From Mycobacterium sp. 1554424.7 (lineage in GTDB: Bacteria; Actinomycetota; Actinomycetes; Mycobacteriales; Mycobacteriaceae), in NCBI RefSeq assembly GCF_001665295.1, contig NZ_LZSE01000078.1, positions 62,001 to 126,000 of the forward strand: a stretch of 64,000 bases of DNA, in the 5' to 3' direction. Below are positions 34,191-42,301 of this stretch, one piece after another. The notes under the pieces were generated by a model. The model searched no databases. It was not told where the DNA came from and was given only the letters and a program-made list of their open reading frames with translations. Positions within the stretch are counted from its first letter, which is position 1. Every line of letters begins with the position of its first letter. Position numbers and translations under genes: made by a program.

Positions 34191-35024
34191 ATGACCGACT
34201 CCTATTACGAGCTGATCGACGACGCCGACCCGCGGGGCGAGAAGTTCGCAGCGACCGACCTGGCGCGCGGCACCTGGTCGGCCGCCATCCAGCACGGCGG
34301 CCCGGTGTCGGCGCTGTTGGTCCGGGCGCTGGAACGGTGTGCGCAGCGCGACGACACCCGGCTCGGCCGGGTCGTCATCGACCTGCTGGGTGGGGTGCCG
34401 GCCGAGGGCGACCTGTGGGTCAGCTCGCAAGTGCAACGGGGCGGGAAACAAATCGAGCTCGTCACCGCCGAGATGCTGGCGCCGGGGCCCGACGGCGAAC
34501 CCCGGCCGGTGGCCCGCGCCAGCGGGTGGCGGTTGCAGCACCAAGACACGCACGCGGTGGCTCACGGCGCGACTCCCCTGCCCCGGCCGCGGGCCGAGGC
34601 CCGCGACCGCAATCTCAGGGCCCGGGACTGGGATCGGAACTACGTGCACAGCCTGGACTGGCTGTGGCTGACCGAACCGCTGAGCGAGGGCCCGGGCGAA
34701 TCCTGGATCAAGCCGACCGTCGACCTCGTCAAGGGCGAGGCCATGACCCCGCTGGAGCGGCTGTTCGCGGTGGCCGACTGCGCCAACGGCATCGGCAGCA
34801 AGCTCGACATCACCAAGTGGACGTTCCTCAACACCGACCTCGCGGTGCACGTGTTCCGGATCCCCGACGGCGACTGGATCGGCATTCGCGCCGAGACCAG
34901 CTACGGGCCGGACGGCATCGGGACGACGGTCGGCACACTTTTCGACGAGGGGGGCGCGGTCGGCGCCATTCAACAATGCGTGCTGGTGCGCGGGCGCCCC
35001 GGCCGGGAAGCGAAAAAGACGTGA
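34191..35024 (+). CDS. Double-hotdog acyl-CoA thioesterase-like protein
   Basis: 277 residues from the ATG at 34191 (GAAGG upstream); longer frame to 34146 overlaps the SMP-30 gene. The halves AAIQHGGPVSALLVRALERCAQRDDTRLGRVVIDLLGGVPAEGDLW and AVADCANGIGSKLDITKWTFLNTDLAVHVFRIPDGDWIGIRAETSYGPDGIGTT resemble the TesB-like/acyl-CoA thioesterase family. Likely hydrolyses an acyl-CoA or binds one. Its stop TGA is the first part of copy D. Confidence 0.82.
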   Translation: MTDSYYELIDDADPRGEKFAATDLARGTWSAAIQHGGPVSALLVRALERCAQRDDTRLGRVVIDLLGGVPAEGDLWVSSQVQRGGKQIELVTAEMLAPGPDGEPRPVARASGWRLQHQDTHAVAHGATPLPRPRAEARDRNLRARDWDRNYVHSLDWLWLTEPLSEGPGESWIKPTVDLVKGEAMTPLERLFAVADCANGIGSKLDITKWTFLNTDLAVHVFRIPDGDWIGIRAETSYGPDGIGTTVGTLFDEGGAVGAIQQCVLVRGRPGREAKKT

Positions 35025-35045
35025 CACGCTCGCGATACTTCGTAA
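35022..35045. promoter_or_regulatory. Shared 24-bp element, copy D, directly before the TetR gene
   Basis: TGACA, 14 bases, CGTAA (one mismatch in the second box). It begins at the stop codon of the thioesterase gene and ends 10 bp before the TetR ATG at 35056. A -35 GTGACA and -10 TAAAGT with a 16-bp spacer predict a start near 35055, so the TetR message would be leaderless. Fits TetR autoregulation, which in turn makes this TetR the best candidate to bind all four copies. Confidence 0.7.
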
Positions 35046-35055
35046 AGTTTCAGTT

Positions 35056-35592
35056 ATGAGCCAGCCGGCCGCAGCGGCGGAGATCGACACCTCGACGCGT
35101 CAGCGCATCCTCGACGCCACCGCCGAGGTGCTCGGCCGCAACGGCAAGACCAAGCTCAGCCTGTCCGAGGTGGCCGCCCAGGCGGGAGTCTCGCGTCCCA
35201 CGCTGTACCGCTGGTTCGCCTCGAAAGAGGAGTTGCTGTCGGCGTTTTCAAATTACGAGCGGCAGGAATTCGAGACCGGTCTGATCAAGGCCACCGCCGG
35301 ACTGAAGGGCGCCGACAAGCTGGACGCCGTGCTGCGATTCATCGTCGAATACCAGCATTCGTACTCCGGAGTGCGCATGGTCGACGTCGAGCCCGAGCAC
35401 ACCATCGCCCAGTTCGGCCGCGTCATCCCGCAGATGCGCGACGGCCTGCAACGCCACCTCTCCGGGCCCAACGCCGCCGTGCGGGCCGCGACGGTCATCC
35501 GGATCGCGATCTCGCACTATATCGTCCGGAGCGACGACGCCGACCAATTCCTGGAGCAACTGCGCCACGCCGTCGGGATCAAGGGCTCCTGA
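35056..35592 (+). CDS. TetR-family regulator, candidate controller of the accessory catabolic regulon
   Basis: 178 residues, somewhat short for TetR. DNA-binding domain (about residues 10-56) with KLSLSEVAAQAGVSRPTLYRWFASKEELLSAF; ligand domain of the helical type. It is the last gene of a run whose promoters each carry the 24-bp element. No ligand can be read from the sequence. Repression with release by an acyl-CoA or pathway intermediate would be typical of the family. Confidence 0.9.
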   Translation: MSQPAAAAEIDTSTRQRILDATAEVLGRNGKTKLSLSEVAAQAGVSRPTLYRWFASKEELLSAFSNYERQEFETGLIKATAGLKGADKLDAVLRFIVEYQHSYSGVRMVDVEPEHTIAQFGRVIPQMRDGLQRHLSGPNAAVRAATVIRIAISHYIVRSDDADQFLEQLRHAVGIKGS

Positions 35593-35940
35593 TCAGTCGA
35601 GCCGCACCGCGACCTTGACGCGGCCCTTCTCGTCGCGGCTGGCGATCGCGTGCCCGGTGCGGTCGGCCCCGTCGAAGTTGAGCAGCGTGATCGGCCCGCC
35701 CTCGCCGAGGAAGTTTCGCCACCACGTCTTGCTGTCGGGCGACATGACATTGATGACGATGCCGTCGCCGGAGCGGCGGTAGCCGACCGGGGTCTGGATC
35801 GTCTTACCCGAACGCCTGCCGACATAGCGGATTTTGATCAACCCGCGCCGTACCAATGGCCCGACGACGGGCGCGTCGATCAAGCCATCGAAGACGTTGT
35901 TGATGATTCCCGCAATGGGAGTGTGGATTCCGGATGCCAT
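35593..35940 (-). CDS. F420/deazaflavin-dependent nitroreductase-like protein
   Basis: 115 residues. Split-beta-barrel family with RYVGRRSGKTIQTPVGYRRSGDGIVINVMSPDSKTWWRNFLG (about residues 39-80), typical of the small mycobacterial Ddn-like proteins that use F420. The final stop abuts the TetR stop at 35592. Shorter than Ddn (about 150), but common lengths in the family range from 100 to 150. The ATG at 35940 lies 34 bp from the end of the FAD oxidase gene upstream. Confidence 0.8.
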   Translation of the reverse strand: MASGIHTPIAGIINNVFDGLIDAPVVGPLVRRGLIKIRYVGRRSGKTIQTPVGYRRSGDGIVINVMSPDSKTWWRNFLGEGGPITLLNFDGADRTGHAIASRDEKGRVKVAVRLD

Positions 35941-35974
35941 GAGTGCCAGCGTAGGTCAGACGGCGCAGGCAGGA

Positions 35975-37324
35975 TCAGTCGAACAGCACGGCCGCGTTGA
36001 GGTAGCCGGTCGGGTCCAGGGCGGCCTTGACGGCCCGCATCGCGGCGATGTCGGCGGGCTCGCGCGACATGCCCAGGTACGGGCGCTTGCGGCTGCCGAC
36101 GCCGTGCTCGGAGCTGACGTTGCCCCCGCACCGCGCGATCAGATCCATCATCGGCGCATACAGCGCCCGCTCCCGCTCGGGCGGGCAACGCAGCACGTTG
36201 AGGTGCAGGTTGCCCTCGCCGATGTGGCCGAACAGCACCGGCAGCGCCTCGGGTGCGAGCTCGGCGACCAAACCGACTGCGTCCTCCGCGAATTCGCCAA
36301 TGGACGACAGCGGCAACGACACGTCGAACTTCAGGGGCGGCCCGTACACGCCGAGCACGTCGGCCAGGGATTCCCGGACGCGCCACAACCGTTGCTGCGC
36401 AGCGACATCCACCCCGACCGCGGGCTCGCCGGCCAGACGCACGCCCTCGAGCAGGTCGGCGAGCCGATCCGTCTGGTCGTGGTCGGCGGCCAGTTCCACC
36501 AACAGCAGCCAATCTCCCCCGACGGGCGCGCCGACCCCGAGGTGTTCGGCGGTCAGCGCCGCGGCCCGGCCGTCGATCAGCTCCAGCGCCGCGATCCCGT
36601 CGACGTCGCGAAACGTTCGGCCGGCGTCGACCAGCGCCTCGAGTTCGGCGAATCCGCAGACCGCCGTCACCCGATGCGACGGCGTCGGGTGCAACCGCAG
36701 GTCCAGCGCGGTGATCACGCCGAGCGTGCCCTCGGCGCCGACGAACAGCGCCGGCAGGTCGTAGCCCGTGTTGTCGCGACGCACCCGACTGTGGCGGCGC
36801 AGCAGCGAACCGTCGGGCAGCGCCACCTGCAGGCCGACGACCTGCTCGCCCATGTTGCCGTACCGGACGGTGCGCAGCCCACCGGCGTTCGTGGAGGCCA
36901 TGCCGCCGACGGTCGCGGTGTCGCGGGCGGCCAAATCCACCCCGAACACCAAATCCGCTGCGGCCGCGGCATTTTGGACGTCGGCAAGGGCGGCTCCGGC
37001 GCCGACCTCGACGCGGCGCTCGACGGTGTCGACGTCGCCGAGGGCGCAAAGCCGTTCGGTGGACAGCAGCACGTCGTCGTATTCGGGGACGGTCCCGGCC
37101 ACCAGCGAGGTGCGGCCGCCCTGCACCGTCACGTGCGCCCCCGCGTCACGGCACACCCGCAGGACCTCGGCGACCTCGTCGGCGGACCCGGGCCGAACGA
37201 GCGCGCTGGCCCGCCCGCGATAGCGCCCGGTGTGATCAACGCTGCGGCCGGCCAGCACGTCGGGGTCGGTGACGACGTGCTTCGATCCGACAATCCTTTT
37301 CAGATCAGCGAGGCTGCCTGGCAT
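35975..37324 (-). CDS. FAD-linked oxidase (GlcD/D-lactate dehydrogenase type), Rv0161-like
   Basis: 449 residues. Two-domain vanillyl-alcohol-oxidase family: N-terminal FAD-binding part with VTVQGGRTSLVAGTVP, VEVGAGAALADVQNAAA, ATVGGMASTNAGGLRTVRYGNMGEQVVGLQVALPDG and GYDLPALFVGAEGTLGVIT (about 60-220), then the oxidase C-terminal domain with the FGHIGEGNLHLNVL His motif and SSEHGVGSRKRPYLG. Oxidises a 2-hydroxy acid to the 2-oxo acid. It marks the right boundary of the accessory block; M. tuberculosis Rv0161 has the same length (memory). Confidence 0.92.
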   Translation of the reverse strand: MPGSLADLKRIVGSKHVVTDPDVLAGRSVDHTGRYRGRASALVRPGSADEVAEVLRVCRDAGAHVTVQGGRTSLVAGTVPEYDDVLLSTERLCALGDVDTVERRVEVGAGAALADVQNAAAAADLVFGVDLAARDTATVGGMASTNAGGLRTVRYGNMGEQVVGLQVALPDGSLLRRHSRVRRDNTGYDLPALFVGAEGTLGVITALDLRLHPTPSHRVTAVCGFAELEALVDAGRTFRDVDGIAALELIDGRAAALTAEHLGVGAPVGGDWLLLVELAADHDQTDRLADLLEGVRLAGEPAVGVDVAAQQRLWRVRESLADVLGVYGPPLKFDVSLPLSSIGEFAEDAVGLVAELAPEALPVLFGHIGEGNLHLNVLRCPPERERALYAPMMDLIARCGGNVSSEHGVGSRKRPYLGMSREPADIAAMRAVKAALDPTGYLNAAVLFD

Positions 37325-37381
37325 GCTCGCGGTTATAGCACCGAGCCTCGTGCCCGACGAAGGCGCCCGACTCGGCGCGAG

Positions 37382-37780
37382 TCAGCCGGCGTGACGTTTT
37401 CGTTGCTTGGCCAGGAAGGTCGACCAGGACACCACCTCGGGATGCTGATGGAGCAGGGCCCGCCGTTGGCGCTCCGTCAGGCCGCCCCAGACACCGAATT
37501 CCACTTTGTTGTCCAACGCCTCCGCCGCACACTCCCGCATAACCGGGCAGTGACGGCACAACGCCGCGGCCTTGCGCTGGGCCGCGCCCGTCACGAAGAG
37601 CCCGTCGGGATCGGTGTCTCCGCATAGGGCTCGCGACGCCCACCCGTCCTGTTCCTCCGCCTCGCCGCGGACCAGACCCCGCACGAACGGGCGGGGCAGC
37701 CTTTGACCAGCTGGGTATAACTCTGACATGAGCTGCCCCGTTCTCCCGGCCCGAGATACCACGCAGGTGCGCCCCTGCAT
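37382..37780 (-). CDS. WhiB-family iron-sulfur regulator, WhiB4-like
   Basis: 132 residues from the ATG at 37780 with AGGGGGA upstream (a second ATG at 37729 would give 115). Four cysteines Cys53, Cys75, Cys78 and Cys84 (C-x21-C-x2-C-x5-C) and the KVEFGVWGGLTERQRRALL box define a WhiB protein; the body strongly resembles WhiB4, including QRKAA-CRHCPVM-EC. WhiB4 of M. tuberculosis (Rv3681c) lies in a different place, so this is probably a paralogue. Redox-sensing DNA-binding role is inferred from the family. Confidence 0.9.
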   Translation of the reverse strand: MQGRTCVVSRAGRTGQLMSELYPAGQRLPRPFVRGLVRGEAEEQDGWASRALCGDTDPDGLFVTGAAQRKAAALCRHCPVMRECAAEALDNKVEFGVWGGLTERQRRALLHQHPEVVSWSTFLAKQRKRHAG

Positions 37781-37852
37781 GATTCCCCCTGGCCGCGCCG
37801 TTTAAACGACATCAGTCGAATAGCGGGCGACCGCCGATTGACGGGCCGAACC

Positions 37853-38602
37853 TCAGAACTCTTTGTGGTTCACGTCGGTTATCAGCCCGCCGTCCATGAC
37901 GAATTCGCTGCCCGTCGAGTAAGACGACTCGTCGCTGGCCAAAAACAGCACGAACGTCGCGACCTCGCGGACTTCACCCGGACGGCCCAGCGGGATGGTG
38001 ACCATGTCTTCGGGTAGGTGCGCGGTCATCGGGGTGCGGATGAAACCGGGGTGGATCGAATTCACCCGGATGTTCAACGGCGCCAACTCCAGCGCCGCCG
38101 ACTTGGCGAGCCCGCGCACGCCCCATTTGGACGCGACGTAGGGGTGCACCATCGGCGCGCCACGCAGGCCCTCGATCGACGAGACGTTGATGATCGAGCC
38201 GCCCCCGGCCGCGGTCATCGGCTCGACGGCCGCCCGCATGCCCAGGAAGGTGCCGGTCAGGTTGACGTCGATCACCTTCTGCCACTTATCCAGCTTGAAG
38301 TCCTTCAACGGCCCCAGCGCAACCGTTCCCGCGTTGTTGACCAGCACATTGAGCTTGCCGAATTCACCGACGGCGGTCGCCACCGCGGCGTCCCAGTCGT
38401 CGGGCTGGGTGACATCGAGGTGGACGTAGCGCGCGGAGTCGCCGAGCGCATTGATTTGACGGGCCAGGGCTTCTCCCTGGTCGTCGAGGATGTCGCCGAT
38501 AACGACCTTGGCGCCTTCCTCGACCAGCAGCCGCGCATCTTCGGCGCCCATGCCGCCGGCGGCGCCACTGATCAGCGCTACCTTGCCGTCAACCCGTCCC
38601 AT
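37853..38602 (-). CDS. Short-chain dehydrogenase, FabG3/hydroxysteroid dehydrogenase-like
   Basis: 249 residues. SDR motifs SGAAGGMGAEDARLLVEEGAKVVIGDI (about 13-38), VLVNNAGTVALGPL, catalytic INVSSIEGLRG with YVASKWGVRGLAKS. Resembles the mycobacterial 3-alpha/20-beta-hydroxysteroid dehydrogenase (Rv2002-type, FabG3), from memory. NAD(P)-dependent oxidation of a hydroxyl to a ketone. It is 18 bp downstream of the DapB-like gene, so they form an operon. Confidence 0.9.
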   Translation of the reverse strand: MGRVDGKVALISGAAGGMGAEDARLLVEEGAKVVIGDILDDQGEALARQINALGDSARYVHLDVTQPDDWDAAVATAVGEFGKLNVLVNNAGTVALGPLKDFKLDKWQKVIDVNLTGTFLGMRAAVEPMTAAGGGSIINVSSIEGLRGAPMVHPYVASKWGVRGLAKSAALELAPLNIRVNSIHPGFIRTPMTAHLPEDMVTIPLGRPGEVREVATFVLFLASDESSYSTGSEFVMDGGLITDVNHKEF

Positions 38603-38620
38603 TGCACAGTCCTTTCGAAT

Positions 38621-39721
38621 TTACTGAATTACCAAGTCTTTTGGCGCGTAAAGGCCCTTACCGGTGACCAGCGGCAGGTCCAGGGTCGTCCGGATCCCCG
38701 GCGGCGCGGCGATCACCGCCGGGATCGCGTTGACGATGCGGCCGGCGGCTCCGGCGATCGCGGCGTGGTTGTGGTCGCCCTTGCGGCTGCTGGGAATGAT
38801 GTCCACGGCGTAGGAAGGCTCACCGGTGATCTCGACGCGATACGAGCCGTCGCCGGAGGCGGGCTGCGGCAGGTCGGGGCGCAGGTCGGGCCGCAGCCGG
38901 GTGACGTGCTCGATGACGATTGCGGGGCGGCCCTTGACCATGCCGCGGATCTCGAACTGCAGCACGGCCAGCGTGCCCTTGGCCACGTGTCCGATCGCGA
39001 TGTCGAAGTCCTCGGGTGCCGGCTCACGCTGGTAGGACTCGGTGATCTCGTCGACCTCGATGCCGAGCCCGGCCGCCAGCTGACGGATCGCCGTCCCCCA
39101 CGCGATGCTCAGCACGCCCGGTTGTAGCAGCATCGGGATGTAATCCAGGGGCTGGGCGAACCCCATATAGCTCATCACCTCGACGCCGTTGTAGCTCGCG
39201 TAGTCGTGAATCTCCATGCAGCGCACCTGCTCGATGCGTTGACAGGTTCCGGCGAGCGCGAACGGGATCAGGTCGTTGGCGAATCCCGGATCCACGCCAC
39301 TGATGAAGATGCTCGAATTTCCCTGCCGGGCAGCATCTTCCACGCGGGCGATGTATTTGTCGGGCATGACGCCCCACGGGTACTGCAGCAATCCGGGTGA
39401 CGACCCGACGACGTTGATCCCGGCGGCCAGGATGCGCATGACGTCGGCCATCGCGGCGGGCAGCCGGGTGTCACCCATCGCGCAGTAGACGACGCACTCG
39501 GGCTCGGCCGCCAGGATGGCGTCGAGGTCCGAAACGGCGGCGACGCCGGTCACCGTGTCGGCGTCGAGGCCCACGCCGCACAGTTGCCCGGCGTCCTTGC
39601 CCACCTTCTCCGGCGTGGAGACGCACACGCCCGCCAGCTCGAACCGGGGATCGGTGATCAGGTGGGCCAGGGCCAGCCCTCCGACATTTCCGGTGCCGAC
39701 ATGTGCGACGCGGATGGCCAT
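38621..39721 (-). CDS. DapB-like / 2,4-diaminopentanoate dehydrogenase-type oxidoreductase
   Basis: 366 residues from the ATG at 39721; a longer open frame runs through the divergent promoter and is ignored. N-terminal NAD(P)-binding Rossmann segment IRVAHVGTGNVGGLALAHLITDPRFELAGV, followed by a dihydrodipicolinate-reductase-like C-terminal domain (YASYNGVEVMSYMGFAQPLDY, and GSYRVEITGEPSYAVDII). Reduces or oxidises an amine/imine substrate; identity unknown. In mycobacteria such proteins often stand beside SDR genes. Confidence 0.85.
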   Translation of the reverse strand: MAIRVAHVGTGNVGGLALAHLITDPRFELAGVCVSTPEKVGKDAGQLCGVGLDADTVTGVAAVSDLDAILAAEPECVVYCAMGDTRLPAAMADVMRILAAGINVVGSSPGLLQYPWGVMPDKYIARVEDAARQGNSSIFISGVDPGFANDLIPFALAGTCQRIEQVRCMEIHDYASYNGVEVMSYMGFAQPLDYIPMLLQPGVLSIAWGTAIRQLAAGLGIEVDEITESYQREPAPEDFDIAIGHVAKGTLAVLQFEIRGMVKGRPAIVIEHVTRLRPDLRPDLPQPASGDGSYRVEITGEPSYAVDIIPSSRKGDHNHAAIAGAAGRIVNAIPAVIAAPPGIRTTLDLPLVTGKGLYAPKDLVIQ

Positions 39722-39746
39722 GAGAGTCTCCGTCCCTCGAACGCTC

Positions 39747-39756
39747 GAAACGTTTC
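39747..39756. promoter_or_regulatory. Palindrome GAAACGTTTC in the 39721/39821 divergent spacer
   Basis: A perfect 10-bp inverted repeat within the 100-bp spacer between the DapB-like and hydrolase genes. A candidate operator for either gene. No consensus from a known regulator is claimed. Confidence 0.35.
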
Positions 39757-39820
39757 TAGACAGTAGTCCACAATTTCTGGGGCGCCTACGGGGCCCGGGC
39801 CGGGCAGAATGGAAACGCCG

Positions 39821-40717
39821 ATGACGCAACGCGAGGACGTCCGATTCACATCCGGTGGCGACCGGATCAGCGCATGGCTATACCGGCCGGAGCGCGGTGG
39901 CGACGCGCCGCTGCTGGTGATGGCGCACGGCCTGGGTGCGGTGCGCACCATGCGCCTCGACACCTATGCCGAACGATTCAGCGCGGCCGGCTACGCCTGC
40001 CTGGTGTTCGACTACCGCAACTTCGGCGACAGCGAAGGCCGGCCGCGACAACTGCTCGACATCGGCATGCAGCTCGCGGACTGGGCGGCCGCCGTCGCTC
40101 ACGCCCGCACCCTGGATGGGATCGATCACGACCGAATCGGCGTGTGGGGCACGTCTTTTGGCGGCGGGCACGTCATCGCGACCGCGGCCCGGGTGCCGGG
40201 CATCAGGGCCGCCGTGGCCCAATGCCCGTTCACCGACGGCCTGGCGTCCGCGCGCACGGTGAGCCCGGCGATCTTCGGCCGTGCCGGCGTCCTGGCCGCG
40301 CGCGACATCATCGCGGCCCGACTCGGCCGACCGCCGGTGATGATCCCCGCCGCGGGCAAGCCGGGCGAGGTCGCCCTGATGAACGCGCCCGACGCATACA
40401 CCGGCTACATGAGGCTCGTCCCCGAGGGCCAGACGGTGCCGAACGAGGTCGCCGCCCGGTTCGCGTTGAAGGTCGCCGCCTACCGCCCCGGCCGCCTGGC
40501 CGCGAAGGTCGCCTGCCCGATCCTGTTCTGCGTCTGCGAGACCGACTCGGTGGCTCCCGCGCTCCCGACGCTGCGCTACGCGGCGAAGGCCCCACGGGGT
40601 GAGGTCCGAATGTATCCCGAGGGGCATTTCGAGATCTATGTCGGCGACGCGTTCGAGCGCGTCGTCGCCGACCAACTCGCCTTTGTAGACCGGCACCTGA
40701 AACGTGTGAACGCGTAG
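39821..40717 (+). CDS. Alpha/beta hydrolase (paralogue of the 28255 gene)
   Basis: 298 residues from the ATG at 39821 (another ATG at 39809 is possible). Motifs: VMAHGLGAVRTMRLD, FDYRNFGDSEGRPRQ, nucleophile GTSFGGGHV, late Asp and His (YPEGHFEIYVGD). Shares the same body plan with the hydrolase at 28255, roughly 40 percent identity by eye in the motif regions. Likely an esterase or acyl hydrolase. Divergent from the DapB-like gene. Confidence 0.85.
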   Translation: MTQREDVRFTSGGDRISAWLYRPERGGDAPLLVMAHGLGAVRTMRLDTYAERFSAAGYACLVFDYRNFGDSEGRPRQLLDIGMQLADWAAAVAHARTLDGIDHDRIGVWGTSFGGGHVIATAARVPGIRAAVAQCPFTDGLASARTVSPAIFGRAGVLAARDIIAARLGRPPVMIPAAGKPGEVALMNAPDAYTGYMRLVPEGQTVPNEVAARFALKVAAYRPGRLAAKVACPILFCVCETDSVAPALPTLRYAAKAPRGEVRMYPEGHFEIYVGDAFERVVADQLAFVDRHLKRVNA

Positions 40718-40840
40718 AACTTGCGCGAAACGCCAAACTTACCGGCGGGACAGATTTACTCTCGGTCAATACCTAATACCCACGGTCGCGGATAACTCCC
40801 GTTGGGCCGGGATGGCGGTCCGTGGGGAAAGGACGGGGAG

Positions 40841-42295
40841 ATGTCGGACCTAATTACTGTCCCTGAGACCTTGGCCTCGACGGCCGCCGATGTGCAAAAC
40901 ATTGGTTCGGCAATCAACGAAGCCGGCTCGAGTGCCGCCGCACCCACGACGGCTTTGCTCGCGGCGGCGGAAGACGAGGTGTCGGCGGCCATCGCGAACC
41001 TATTCGGCGGGTATGGCCGGGAATATCAGGCGCTGCTCGCGCAGGCGACGAGCTTTCACAGCCAGTTCACCCAGGCGTTGGGAGCCGCGGCGGCCGCTTA
41101 CGCGCAGGCCGAGGCCGCCGGCGCGGCGCTGCTCGGGGTGGCCCCGGTCACCGGAGGCGGATCCACCGGCGCCGTCCCGCTGTCGGTGGTGCAGTTGCCC
41201 GCCGGGGACCCGCAATTCGCGTTGATCATGGGCGGTACCAACAACCCACTACCCGACCCGAAATATGTGACAAACGTTTTCAACGCGTACATCAAGCCAG
41301 CGTTCCCCGCGGCCATCCCGCAGGGCCTGTTCACCCCCGAGCAGTTCTGGCCGGTGACGCCGAACCTGGGTAACATGACGTTCGGCCAGTCCGTGGCCAA
41401 GGGCGTCACGTTGCTGAACAACGCGATCAATTCGACACTCAGCGATCCGAGCAACAGCGCCGTCGTTTTCGGCTACTCGCAAAGCGCGACCATCGCCACC
41501 AACGAAATACGGAACCTCATGGCGGCGGGCTCACCCATCGATCCGACGCGGTTGTCTTTCGTGCTGATCGGCGATCCCAACAACCCCGTCGGCGGCATCC
41601 TCGAGCGTTTCCCCGGCTTCTACATCCCGTTCCTGGACGTGGCGTTCAACGGCGCGACGCCGCAATCCCCTTGGCATACCAGCGTTTACACGTACCAATA
41701 CGACGGCATCGCCGACGCCCCGCAATACCCGCTCAATCTGGTCTCCGACCTCAATGCGTTCATGGGCTATTTCTTCGTGCACGGCCAGTACCCTCTCTTG
41801 ACGGCCACTCAGGTGGGCACCGCCGTTCCGTTGCCGACGAATGGCGGAAACACCGACTACTACATGTTCATGACGCAGAACCTGCCGCTGCTGGAGCCGA
41901 TCCGCGCCATCCCGTACGCCGGCCCGCCGATCGCCGACATCTTCCAGCCCGATCTGCGCGTGCTCGTCGACCTCGGCTACGGCGACTACGGGCCGGGCGC
42001 CAACTACGCCAACGTTCCGACCCCGGCCGGACTGTTCGACCTGCCGAACCCGTTCGTGGTCATTCCCGACCTCGCGCTGGGCGCCGTGCAGGGTCCCTAT
42101 GGCGCCGTGGTCGAGATCGGGGTGGAGGCCGGGCTGTTGTCGCCGTCGTACTTCCCGAACACCTACCCGTGGGTGCCGTCCATCAATCCCGGCCTGAACG
42201 TCTCCTTCGGCCAGTCGAGCACGACACTGCTATCCCTGTTGAGCGGGGCGACCGGGAATGTGCTGCACCTGATTCCGCCGCCCAACTTCGGCTGA
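40841..42295 (+). CDS. PE-PPE domain protein (PE-type esterase), first PE gene
   Basis: 484 residues from the ATG at 40841. N-terminal PE domain (about residues 1-95) with the Pro-Glu pair in TVPETLASTAADV and the GREYQALLAQATSFHSQF helix. The C-terminal half is a PE-PPE (pfam08237-type) alpha/beta hydrolase with Ser213 in GYSQSAT and a late VHGQY histidine region. Secreted by a type VII system and probably acting on lipids at the cell surface. It is a singleton, separate from the four-gene array, corresponding to the Rv0159c/Rv0160c area in M. tuberculosis (memory). Confidence 0.9.
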   Translation: MSDLITVPETLASTAADVQNIGSAINEAGSSAAAPTTALLAAAEDEVSAAIANLFGGYGREYQALLAQATSFHSQFTQALGAAAAAYAQAEAAGAALLGVAPVTGGGSTGAVPLSVVQLPAGDPQFALIMGGTNNPLPDPKYVTNVFNAYIKPAFPAAIPQGLFTPEQFWPVTPNLGNMTFGQSVAKGVTLLNNAINSTLSDPSNSAVVFGYSQSATIATNEIRNLMAAGSPIDPTRLSFVLIGDPNNPVGGILERFPGFYIPFLDVAFNGATPQSPWHTSVYTYQYDGIADAPQYPLNLVSDLNAFMGYFFVHGQYPLLTATQVGTAVPLPTNGGNTDYYMFMTQNLPLLEPIRAIPYAGPPIADIFQPDLRVLVDLGYGDYGPGANYANVPTPAGLFDLPNPFVVIPDLALGAVQGPYGAVVEIGVEAGLLSPSYFPNTYPWVPSINPGLNVSFGQSSTTLLSLLSGATGNVLHLIPPPNFG

Positions 42296-42301
42296 CGCGG
42301 G

